Assembly (NCBI GenBank): GCA_005406025.1
Contig: BGZK01000891.1
Location: 124,001 to 188,000, forward strand
Direction of reading: 5' to 3'
Source of the DNA: Eumeta japonica
Lineage: Eukaryota; Arthropoda; Insecta; Lepidoptera; Psychidae
DNA length: 64,000 nt
The notes under the pieces were generated by a model. The model was not told where the DNA came from. It worked only from the letters and a program-made list of their open reading frames with translations, and ran no database searches. The translations under genes were made by a program, and so were the position numbers. Positions 13,201 to 22,353 of the stretch are shown piece by piece; positions within the stretch are counted from its first letter, which is position 1, and every line of letters begins with the position of its first letter.

Positions 13201-14690
13201 TTGGAAGATACGATTCTGCTTTTTTCAGTCAGGAATCAAATATCACAGCGCTACAGAGGAAATAGCGGTGCCATAAAATATTTCACATCATAGGAAAACA
13301 CAAAATTCTGCTCAATTACTTAGCTTTCGTTTCTAATATTTAATGGCGCTTTCCTCTTGTTGAAGGGAGAAACGCTTTGAATTATATTAACACACGAAAA
13401 TTAAATTGTATACATGCGCTCCAGCTTACATTTTTATTTTACAGTTTGTATATTTACAAAAGCAAATATAATCCATTTTTTAAGTGATAGACCTGTAAAA
13501 TATTTAAAAGCTTCTATTCACATAACTATAAGCATAAATATAATATAGACATAGATTTCAGCTTGCTAGTGAATTTCGAAATAACAGTATATAAAATGGA
13601 ATAGTATTCAAAAAGTGTACCGTTGGTCAACCCGAAAGGAACCCATAGAGAGCAAGGTGGGAGTAGGTCAAGGGTTTGTTACTTATCATAAGATATAATA
13701 TTCCACAATTGTTTTTGGTACTCGGTGATTGGATTAGTAGATGATAAAATATAGTTGTAAATTCACAAACCCAAACTGGTTGCAATGGTAATAGACTTTG
13801 ATATTAAAATCAAGAAAATAACTTGAACAAATTTATATATTATATATACAAACACAGGAATGAGTAAAAGCGAATGAAAAAGATAGATATGAGTCGACGA
13901 TGCAAGCTATTAGATATTCATAAATTCTAGGGTTCTCCGAAACAAAACACCCTCTGAAGAATTGTTTGTAAATGCAAATGCATATACAAACAAAATCCAT
14001 TATACAGCTAACGCGAGCACGCTTTTACAATTTATTTACTCAGAGCCTCGAAGAAGAAACTAGCGCTGTTCAACTGAGAAAATATTTTATTCAAAAAAAA
14101 TTACTTCTCTAAGGGAAAATAGACGTCTAGAGCGACGCATCATTCCATTTGGACGGTAAAGTGGAGCTGGTACCATTATTTTATCCTTTGGAAAAGAAAC
14201 GTCGTGAAGAGAAAGTGTTTCTTTATGAAGGTAACATAAAGGTGTAAAATGATGCGGATTGTGAGGAAAAAATTAAGTTGTGTTCTCTTCCATTAATGTA
14301 TCTGTCTAAATAACATTATGTCTAAGCTTTTGAAGCGAAACTTCTTTATCGGCGTAGTGGGGAAATTTAGTACAGTATAAAAAAAATAAGCGCCACGTTT
14401 TGTTGTAAAGCTTTATTGCAACGCTTTCTTGTAACCTTTTCCTTCGCCTCTGCTTCTTTTTAATCATATTGTTATGTTAAATACTACTCACTGATTGAAA
14501 ACCGATGACAATAAAACAATGGGATATAATTGGACGGATCTGATGATGGAGTCAGAAAGTAGGCACAGCAAATCCATAGCCTAATAACATATTCTAGTCG
14601 CATTTGAACTTGTTAGAGTTGTCTTGATATATATACTGACCAAGAGCGATTTTATCATAACTTTTTAAAAGAAGCAAACGAATGTGCTTG
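10229..14690. other. AT-rich stretch, nothing recognised
   Basis: Only short chance-like frames. Two overlapping 63-67-codon frames on opposite strands around 11237-11492 sit in slightly GC-richer DNA, but neither shows a motif. Confidence 0.4.
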
Positions 14691-14699
14691 TCCCCAGAA

Positions 14700-14965
14700 A
14701 GTAGATAGTCATCGTCATCAATGGGCACTCGCAATTCTTAAAAAATCACTAGCAGTTGCCGTCGCCTTGGGTTGGAATAGAATATTTGACGGAAAGAGGA
14801 GCGGGGTTATGGAGAGTGGAGGGATTGCTAGAGGGGAAGTAGGGTAATGGAAAGGGAAGTGAGGCACCTGAACTTTCACTCAATAGACGAGACGTAACAG
14901 CGGAAGCTGTTACTTAACGTTAGTCGACCCAGCTCGATCTGTGCTGCGGCTGAGTTTATCACAGC
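14700..14965 (+). repeat. Interspersed repeat family X, copy 1
   Basis: The module TAGACGAGACGTAACAGCGG (about 14885-14904) recurs as TAGACGAAACGTAACAGCGG near 34213 and in a more divergent form near 21255. Upstream, AATGGGCACTCGCAAT and a G-rich stretch of about 80 bases (14795-14870) precede the module. I recall this order, ending in a GTGAGAGTGTGGTA-type string, from many lepidopteran sequences. The class (LINE tail or other) is not known to me. Confidence 0.55.
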
Positions 14966-15935
14966 ACGTCTCCTACCACTCTGTTATCTATTATAGTATC
15001 AAAGTATGCAGAAATGTTTATTTTCATATACACTTACCACTTTTCTGTTATATTCTCCTTGTTGAATATAAATATTAATTTCGATTTTTGTCTTACAATA
15101 TAGATTTTTCGTGACATTAAAAGAACAAAATAACAATTAAAAATATTTTTACGTAGTGTTTTACAACAAGATACAAGATTTTCCAACAAGAAATATGCTT
15201 ATAAGTTCTAAAAGATGGTTTATTTCAATGTGCTTTCTTAATTATAGGAAACAGCATACAATAGTATTAAACAGCAACATCGAAAAGTTATTATTATTAG
15301 AAACTTGTAACTATATTTTAGTTCTTATTAAACTATCACTGAGAAGAGATCAATTATTTAAAAACTAAATTAAATATTTATATTACTAAAATGTACATGG
15401 TAATAAATGTAGATTGATTTCAATAACTATTGCACGAGATCCGTGGTGCAATTTTTAAAAAGCTCTTACTTAAATTTATCTAACGCAATACAAACTTGCT
15501 GGTCGAAATGGTTTTTCTTTTATATTATGTTGAATTGATATTTATTGAATATTATATTTGAACAAGCATAAAAACCAAGACAAGCCTGAAAACGAGGAGT
15601 GTTAAATAATGTGAATGCCTTTGCTTTAGGTAGATTTATGGGAATATTAAGTCTGGGAAGTAGTATAAAATATGATTCGAAAACTGTCCTTGAAAAAAAT
15701 TCTATCGTTTTAACATGTATTATGCACTGCAATGAAGATTTCAAACTGTAATAAAGAGGTCTTGATGCGAGCGAACTAGGGAACTGAACAAATTAATTTT
15801 GGTGGCATTCGTTTTACAACTAGACAAAAGGATGTAACGTATTGTAATAAGACAAAGTTGTCTGGTCAATATAGTGAATGAACGCTAATTACGGCACTTA
15901 CACGTGAAACGGCCGGTCTTACAGACTAGTTATGG
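14966..15935. other. AT-rich stretch, nothing recognised
   Basis: Short frames only, none with a motif. Confidence 0.4.
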
Positions 15936-15939
15936 TTGT

Positions 15940-16095
15940 GTTCAATTATATTATAAATTAAACTCTTGGCGTGTCTGTCTGTAATTTGTTCCCGTTAATC
16001 TCGGAAAATATTAACGGAACTTAATTTTACTTTTTGCATATAGACAGATAGATCAAGAGCAAGATTTTAGGTATATCATTCGCGCGTATATAATT
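15940..16095 (+). repeat. Helitron-like or related repeat fragment
   Basis: TATTATAAATTAAACTCTTG followed by GTGTCTGTCTGTAATTTGTT resembles the 5' part of short lepidopteran Helitrons (a TATTATAAATG-like start, then a TGTCTGT run). No terminus can be fixed. Confidence 0.35.
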
Positions 16096-17715
16096 TAAGA
16101 ATGTTTCTTGAAAATTAGCTAACATTATGGTGATATATTTCTATTAAGTCTAAAGTCATCGTGCTTTTGAACGCTTGTGTAGCGTGCACCGAGTAAAATG
16201 ATACAAGTATATAAAACAATATACGAAAGAAATTGTTCCTTTCAAACTGTTCCTTAGAAAATTCCGCAATACTGTATATCTGCCTATTAATACATCAATA
16301 ATCAAAACTTTAAAAATACACATAATTACTTCTCATTTTATGGATTATTTATCAAAAATATAAAATTATTTATTAATTTAAGTGAAATTATCGTTTTATG
16401 CATGCGTTTCATATTAAAACCAAACCGTCTTCAAAAGAGACAGACTATTAAAAATCTCTATCTAATTTAAATTTCTAATTCTAAGCAAGAATGATTTATA
16501 AAGACGTACCATGTGCAGTTTTGTGGTTTCTAATTGCTCCTTTATGAAAAAAGGCGTACTAATAAAAATAAAACAACCTCTATGCTAAACCTTTCGAAGT
16601 AGTTATTTAGTTTTTACAAGTGTTTTTCGCGCGCGAAAGAGGCCCTGACCTCTTTCTTACGACCGCCTCCGTCCCGTCAGCGAAGAAAAAAAGTAAACTA
16701 TTTTATTGAACGTCGAATAACTTTATAATATAGTAACCCTTCTACGGAACTTCAGGTCAACATTTTGTCACCTCAATGCTCTATCAAGGAAAAGGGTCAA
16801 GAAAATTTGAATGTAAATAGAATTTAGGAGTGGTACGCAGCGGGCGGGTACATAAATGTACTACTATACCGCCTACATCGTTACTGGTCATCAAGCCATC
16901 ATACAATCAGAACAAATAAGTATATTTTTTAATACATGCCCGTGATAAAATATTCAAAGCGATCATTATTTAGAAAATTCACGTAGGACGTATCTCATGT
17001 AACTGTGGGTGTGTACAGACAATGCAGTTCTAGAATTACTGGAAATACTTTTTGAAACGATCATCCGGCTCATGGTCAGGTATTACCCTATCCAAGGGTC
17101 GAGTGTAAGTTTTCTTTTATTTCCTTTGCGTTTATTGTCCTCTGTAAAACATTAGGGAATTACACGAAACGTCCGCTAGGGACTCTGCACACATTTTCAT
17201 ACGATAGTAGAGGTAAACGAGATAGCAATAGTTGAAATTAGAAGTTGAAACGAGATAGCAGTAGTTAAAAGTTGCAATCATACCTCAATTTATTTAAAAA
17301 CATTTTTCGTAAGACAATCAATGAAGCACAAACTAAAATTAAAATTACATTTCGTAAAGTCAAACTAACTCTGTAAGGTAAACAATCAGATTTAAAAGTG
17401 AACAGACTTTTCTAACATATAAGCCTGAAATTCTTTCTAGAAATTGTTCCTTTTTTTGTGCACAAAATGTACAGCTTCTAATATCTTGCTTAACATTTAA
17501 CACATTTAGGAAATAATATCTAAACACAATTAAAAATGGTTTATCATTTTCCTACAATATCCTTGTCTAAAATTACAGTCAAAAGACCGTTAAGAGTATA
17601 ATATCATCGTAAATTCTAATAGCGATACTTTTTCCCGTCCCGAAGCATAATTCATGAACAAAATACCAATAATCAACAAGTGCCTATCAGATTTCTTTTC
17701 CTAAATACTCAGAAA
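16096..17715. other. Intergenic stretch with one small hairpin
   Basis: Mostly AT-rich. At about 16636-16658, GAAAGAGG and CCTCTTTC form an 8-bp hairpin in a CpG-richer patch (16625-16690). Near 17214-17270 a 23-base motif (AAACGAGATAGCAATAGTTG and a variant) is directly repeated. No gene recognised. Confidence 0.4.
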
Positions 17716-17718
17716 TCA

Positions 17719-18545
17719 TTAAACACGACGCTGATCGACTTGTGTCGCTGAACCACTCATAAAATTAATTTGCAAAAATTTGTAGTCTCTACCCGTCGTT
17801 GGCAATAAGGAACCGGTTTGATGATATATTTGACTCTGAACCTGAAAGGTTAAATATATATAATATAGGTGATTGCATAGCGAAATGTTTGTACCGCGGA
17901 GTGGCTTGCAAAATACGTTAGCAGCAATGCCATTCCTCCACAAAAAAAAATAAAATAAACATTAATTTTCTGGTTGCTTTTCGCAATTCTGAGCTACCAA
18001 CATACTTTGCACCATGTCGATTGAAACCTGCCATCGTATTTTGTACCAGCCACGTGATGGTAAAAATTTAGTGTTTGCCATTATACTTACCTTGAAAGTA
18101 GGCGTAAAATTATCTCCAATAACTTTTGTTACACCAAATCATGTCATTTGAAAGTAATTATTGTATTGCTAAATATGACTGAAATAATTTATAGAATCTG
18201 TCTCATTTCTGAAAACCGATAAACGTAGCTCTGATGGCGATACCAATGGCGTTAATTTCACTTGACCACTGACGCAACTCTATACAGGGCCTTTATTTTT
18301 AAACTTAAATGTCTTGCAATGTGGACACGCAACATTCATTGGTTCAATGGCAACGATTCACTGTGAACTGTAATCCACTGCTTCGTTGTAATTGAATACA
18401 GCTCGATGGGGATTAAACACAACATTTCTACGTTTTTGGTTTCAATTCCATCAATTCTATTCAACTTCATTTCATGCTTCGCGTTGCTCGTCAGTTTGAC
18501 TTGCTCCTAAATATCTTTAAGTTGCAGCATTGCGAGTTCTGAGAC
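17719..18545 (-). pseudogene. Helitron Rep/helicase protein relic, N-terminal part, with an apparent intron
   Basis: On the minus strand one frame can be read from about 18545 to 18091 and resumes at 17841-17719. In order it gives a basic Gln/Arg-rich segment, FNYNEAVDYSS, a CPHCKTFKFKNKG stretch (a zinc-finger-like region seen in Helitron proteins), GQVKLTPLVSPSEL, HI-QYNNYFQMT-FGVTK, NFTPTFK, then VQSQIYHQTGSLLP and YKFLQINFMSGS, ending VDQRR. These blocks and their order match the N-terminal region of Helitron-encoded proteins, ahead of the Rep nuclease domain. Nine in-frame stops and loss of everything after VDQRR make it a dead copy. Between TFK and VQS lies 249 bp bounded by AAG|GTAAGTAT (donor at 18090) and TTTAACCTTTCAG (acceptor ending at 17842), phase 0. 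I see no Rep catalytic motif or helicase, so most of the gene is missing. Confidence 0.85.
17842..18090 (-). other. Apparent intron in the Helitron relic
   Basis: A near-consensus donor (GTAAGTAT) and acceptor (CCTTTCAG) flank 249 bp whose removal exactly restores the conserved run TFK-VQSQIYH in phase 0. Alternatively a sequence was inserted at this point and resembles an intron by chance, but both splice sites fitting is hard to explain that way. Confidence 0.75.
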
Positions 18546-19190
18546 ATAAGTCGGTATGTCTAATATGTGGTATTTTAAAAAAACCAAAATTCATCTGAAA
18601 ATAAAAAATTGGCTTTCTTAGTGTTTCTACATAACCATGTGTACCACCTGTTAGTCTGTAAAAACTTCCAAAGCGTGACTGCGGTGAGCTAACTGCGCTG
18701 AACAAACACTTCTCAAAAACTCACTTAACAAATTCAAAACTGGTTAAACGTTAGATCGAATGGATTGTGCACTAAGAAATAGATAAATTAATTTTTAAAT
18801 CGATATGCCGATATGCCGAATCGATATCAGATGCTGACCAATGCAGCTGTTAGGCGACAAATACGGTGCGCGAATTGACAAACGCGTGAAGGTTAAATAG
18901 TTGTTAAGGTTTCTGAAATTTTGCAATTTTTTGCGCAATTCTCTTAATTTTTCTTTCCCTAAGAATCTTCTACAAAATAACTTAAAAAAAAGATGAATGA
19001 AATCGGTAAAGTCGTTCTCAAATTAGGGCGTGACCAAGGAAAATAGGGATTCATTGATATATATACAGAAGTTCCCATGTAGTCTGCTAAAATACCTATG
19101 ATTTTTTTTTCTTACTTCAAGCGCCATATATATTTTTGTATCGTCCTAACTATTGTATATTTTACTACTGCATGACTTCTATTTTCTTCT
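18546..19190. other. Possible further Helitron flank, nothing firm
   Basis: On the minus strand TTTTTTATTTTCAG (ending at about 18597) looks like another splice acceptor ahead of ATGAATTTTGG, so a further upstream exon is conceivable. I recognise no protein there. A short CGATATGC duplication lies near 18800-18820. Confidence 0.3.
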
Positions 19191-19205
19191 TATATATATA
19201 TTTTC

Positions 19206-19265
<60 letters not shown>

Positions 19266-19270
19266 GAAAA
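19191..19270. repeat. (AT)n microsatellite flanked by inverted repeats
   Basis: A TA run of about 55 bases (19208-19262) bounded by ATTTTCAT on the left and ATGAAAAT on the right, so the whole unit can form one hairpin. It lies immediately before the Helitron-like 3' piece. Confidence 0.9.
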
Positions 19271-19449
19271 TAGGTTGTGTTTGTTCATCAATCACGTAAA
19301 AACTACTAAACGTATAGACATGGGTCTGGGACCATTCGATGCGGAATGATTTGTAGAAGATTCTAAGCTACTCATTTTTTGAATTCCGTAAATCCTTCGC
19401 CATTTTATTTATAATAAAAATTTCCCAGCGAAGCGGGCGGGACAGCTAG
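19265..19449 (+). mobile_element. Non-autonomous Helitron, 3' end
   Basis: The segment ends in CAGCGAAGCGGGCGGGACAG followed by CTAG and a T. A GC-rich short hairpin close to a CTAG|T terminus is the hallmark of Helitron 3' ends, and 'cagcgaagcgggcggg' resembles the ends of short lepidopteran Helitrons. The interior has CACGTAAAAACTACTAAACG, another frequent phrase in these elements. The 5' end is not identified. The AT repeat lies at or inside its boundary. Confidence 0.7.
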
Positions 19450-19540
19450 TACTATATAACTTGAAAAACCTTCTTATTGTTTTACATATAATAATGGTTC
19501 GTAAATTATTTTTTAATTATAACGTTCGCTTTGTTTGGCG

Positions 19541-19695
19541 AGAGAAAGTGGTTGAAAAGGGCGATAAAGATTGAGAATGAGAGAGGAAGAAAAGAGAAAA
19601 GTGGACAGAAGGAGAAGAAAAAGAGAAAGACTGCAGTAAAAATAAAATGAGAGAGAGAGAGAGACTGAGAGAGCCAGATAAACAGGGAGAGGATT
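19541..19695 (+). repeat. Polypurine tract
   Basis: About 150 bases of nearly pure A and G on the plus strand (GAGAGAAAG, GAGAGGAAGAAAAGAGAAAAG, then a GAGAGAGAGAGAGA run). A weaker purine-rich stretch at 22200-22340 begins with a similar GTTTGTTTGG string, so the two may derive from one repeat. The matching minus-strand frame (Ser, Leu, Phe-rich) is a composition artefact. Confidence 0.8.
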
Positions 19696-19699
19696 AACA

Positions 19700-20670
19700 T
19701 AAAAAAATAAGACCCTGATCGAGTTTGGTAATTAATTTGGTAATCATGTTTAAAGTAAAGGTTTTAATAAAAGTGACAATCTTAATTAAGATTCTTTATT
19801 CGAACAGCTAGAATCGCGTGAAAAAAAGGATGTTATCAAAATATTATACAAAAACCACTGGGATAGCTAGAACACCAGTCGTCTATGGACGGCAGACTGA
19901 ATTACATTGGCTTGCCTCCGATTTAAACCCGACGCCGTCCCTGACACCGGAGCGTCGGGCACATTATCGCATTTACCTGCTACTCTAGCCCCAAACGCTC
20001 ACACCTTAAACAGTTTTTTGTGTAAAGATGGAAAAGGCTTCTTAAATGAGAATAAAGAGGATTCTATTGTATTCATGTATGTAATAATATTTTGTACAAT
20101 ATCTTCGGATGTATATAAAGAGGACCAATTCCAGCGTAGCAATTGAGATCACTACTAACTGCGCCAATCAGGCAGTTGATAGTAATATGTCCTAAACAAT
20201 AGTTTTCTTTTGAGTGAATTTTTCGCCGACGTCTAGATTTTCTGGCTTATTAGGTTCCAAAATTGTTATGATCCCATCTATAACTTTGCACAATTTATTT
20301 ACTTATTTTAGAAATCAGAACAAGTCATTGTAGTAGAGTTTTGTGAATAAAAATCGTTTTGAAAATTCCATTCAGAATTTTTTTAGCTATTAACAATTTT
20401 CAGTTGTCAATAGTAACAATCTAATCGCGGGCCTATTTTATGTGGACTTCAATGTGATAAATACTTTACATTTTAATATATATTTATCGCCATATTATTT
20501 TATATTTTTTTTTTCTAATTCATAGGGAGTGCTAAGATATCCATTTGAAATAAACTCAGTCATTTCATTCTTTGAACAGAACCCTAGATCCAGAAGTTTT
20601 ATTGCTATCTTGACCAATTTTTATTTACTCGCGTCTTACGCATGAATGATGGGAAAATTATTTTCTAAAA
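19700..20670. other. Intergenic stretch, nothing recognised
   Basis: A GC-richer patch at about 19880-20020 contains a 79-codon frame with no motif, and two short GACGCC/GGCGTC-like inverted pieces. The rest is AT-rich. Confidence 0.35.
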
Positions 20671-20675
20671 GGTTA

Positions 20676-20925
20676 TGAGTGGTGGTTGTTCAGTAACTAA
20701 GTGCCTAGCTTTCGAACCAGGAAGTGCAGTAGGTTCGATCCTAACCATTCGCGAACTGGTCAATGAGTTTTAACTTCAAACGATTATACCAAAGCTCCGT
20801 ACCTCAGAAATCGCGCCAAGTCGTCGGTCCCGGACGCCGTTGACAGCGACGACCGTTAGCGCCCCCCACGCCGGACCTGCGGGAAGGGTTCGAGATTAAG
20901 TTCATGCGATCTGAAATAAAACGAA
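20676..20925 (+). repeat. tRNA-derived SINE, copy 2 (best preserved)
   Basis: RNA polymerase III promoter boxes are visible: an A box around 20684-20698 (GGTTGTTCAGTAACTAA) and a B box at 20732-20741 (GGTTCGATCC). A GC-rich body follows with CAAGTCGTCGGTCCCGGA and GCGGGAAGGGTTCGAGATT, and the 3' end reads TGAAATAAAACG. Body and tail align by eye with the copies at 0.9, 33.5 (reverse) and 57.8 kb. Like other SINEs it would depend on a LINE for movement. Confidence 0.8.
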
Positions 20926-21115
20926 TGCTTCAGCGGTGAGGTGAATAAAACCCGATAAAAACTTAAATTATTAAGGTCCCATATGTCTAAATGTAGAAAT
21001 GGAAATCTTAAAGATCACTGGACTGTCTGTCTGTCTGACACGGTCAAGTTGCTTTAAAACTATTAATTTGAAAAAAATTGTGCACATTTTTTCAGAGCAT
21101 TTTGAGCGGCGATCG

Positions 21116-21170
21116 AGTAAGTGAGTCAAGTGATCACCTCTGCTAGTGGTGATCACTTGACTCACTTACT
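21116..21170. repeat. Perfect 23-bp inverted repeat with 9-base loop
   Basis: 21116-21138 and 21148-21170 are exact reverse complements (core AAGTGAGTCAAGTGATCACC), separated by TCTGCTAGT. Each arm contains the palindrome TGATCA. The plus and minus frames here start with the same peptide because of the symmetry. It sits just upstream of repeat family X copy 2 and may belong to it. Confidence 0.95.
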
Positions 21171-21209
21171 AGTACTTTGCCCACCTTTTAGGATGAAATA
21201 TGTTATTAG

Positions 21210-21310
21210 CTACAGGAGGGAGCATGCCATCGGGATTCTCACTAACTTTACAAAACACAACAGCGGAAGCTGCTTCTATAGGTCTGTATTCTATGATGGG
21301 AAGATGTGAT
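21210..21310 (+). repeat. Interspersed repeat family X, copy 2 (partial)
   Basis: CTCACTAACTTTACAAAACA then CAACAGCGGAAGCTGCTTCT and GTATTCTATG parallel the copies at 14.88 kb and 34.2 kb, with the same spacing from CTCACT to CAGCGGAA. Only the module is recognisable. Confidence 0.55.
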
Positions 21311-21844
21311 GCAGCATATCTATTTCTGTGACCCAAACAAGGACGCATAACAAAAATAAATTGATTTTAAGTAGAGAGGACGCTTTTAGGGGTCAAGTTG
21401 GAAAATAAAAAACAAAGAGCTTTGCAAACTGCACCGTGTGACATCTCAAATAAAAGGACTTACTGTGAGAGTCGCAAATAGATTTTTTTTTCATCCATAA
21501 TTTTCGAATACGTAGCTTCATTTAAGAAAATTTATGTAAATTGGGCATTACCTTCTTATGTTCAAAACTATGGAACTCAGAATTTTGAAAAAAATTAAAA
21601 CAGAAAATATTTGGTTACAGAAAACTACTTATAATGACATCGAAAATCTCTCAATACTGTGCGTACAAACTTACATTAGCAATTTTATTATTTTAATTAC
21701 CAACTAAAAAATTTGTGTCAAATTTAAAAAAAAACATGGTAGATAACAAATTCTACCATAATGTCCGACGAAATGTGAGTGACCAACTAGAAATTTCTTC
21801 GTATTACTGTGTAGCTTTACATAAGCTTAATGTAAATAACAAAT

Positions 21845-22140
21845 ATTATAAATGAGAAAGTCACGCTGTTTGTAATATGTTCACGGCTAAAGTGCTAAAG
21901 CAACTGAGCATAAACATAGGGAACTATTCGTCGGTCTGTCTGTATATTTATCTCTTTATAACTAGGTATACCCGATTTTAAGAAAATTTTGCAATCTAAT
22001 CGAAAATCGCATCATATAAAACATAGTTAATTCGTCTCTTAATCTGTTTGTCTGTATGATTTCTTATAATTCGCCAATGGCTCAAACAATTATAATAAAA
22101 TTTTGTATCTAATAGATATCATAATCATGCAATAAGCTAC
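21845..22140 (+). repeat. Helitron-like or related repeat fragment
   Basis: ATTATAAATGAGAAAGTCAC with GTCGGTCTGTCTGTATATTT and a second TCTGTTTGTCTGTATGATTT follow the pattern of lepidopteran short repeats (TATTATAAATGCGAAAGT start and TGTCTGT run). The ends are not defined. Confidence 0.45.
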
Positions 22141-22353
22141 GTACTTAATAATGTATGATGTAAAAATAATGTAAATGAATTTAAACATTATTATTTGTCC
22201 GGTTTGTTTGGAGACGAAAAAAAGTAAAGGAAAGAGTTATTAATTAAGGAGAGAGCAGTTATTACGAAGCGAAAGGTTGAGGTCGCTGAAAAGAAAGAGT
22301 ACGTGCGAGAGACAAAGAGTAAGAAGGAAAACTAAACGAGAATGCGTAACATC

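Noticed and set aside
19506..19700. 64-codon minus frame rich in Ser, Leu and Phe resembling a membrane peptide
   Set aside because: Pure by-product of the polypurine tract on the other strand.
20676..20750. tRNA gene
   Set aside because: Good A and B boxes, but the stems of a cloverleaf cannot be formed and a SINE body follows.
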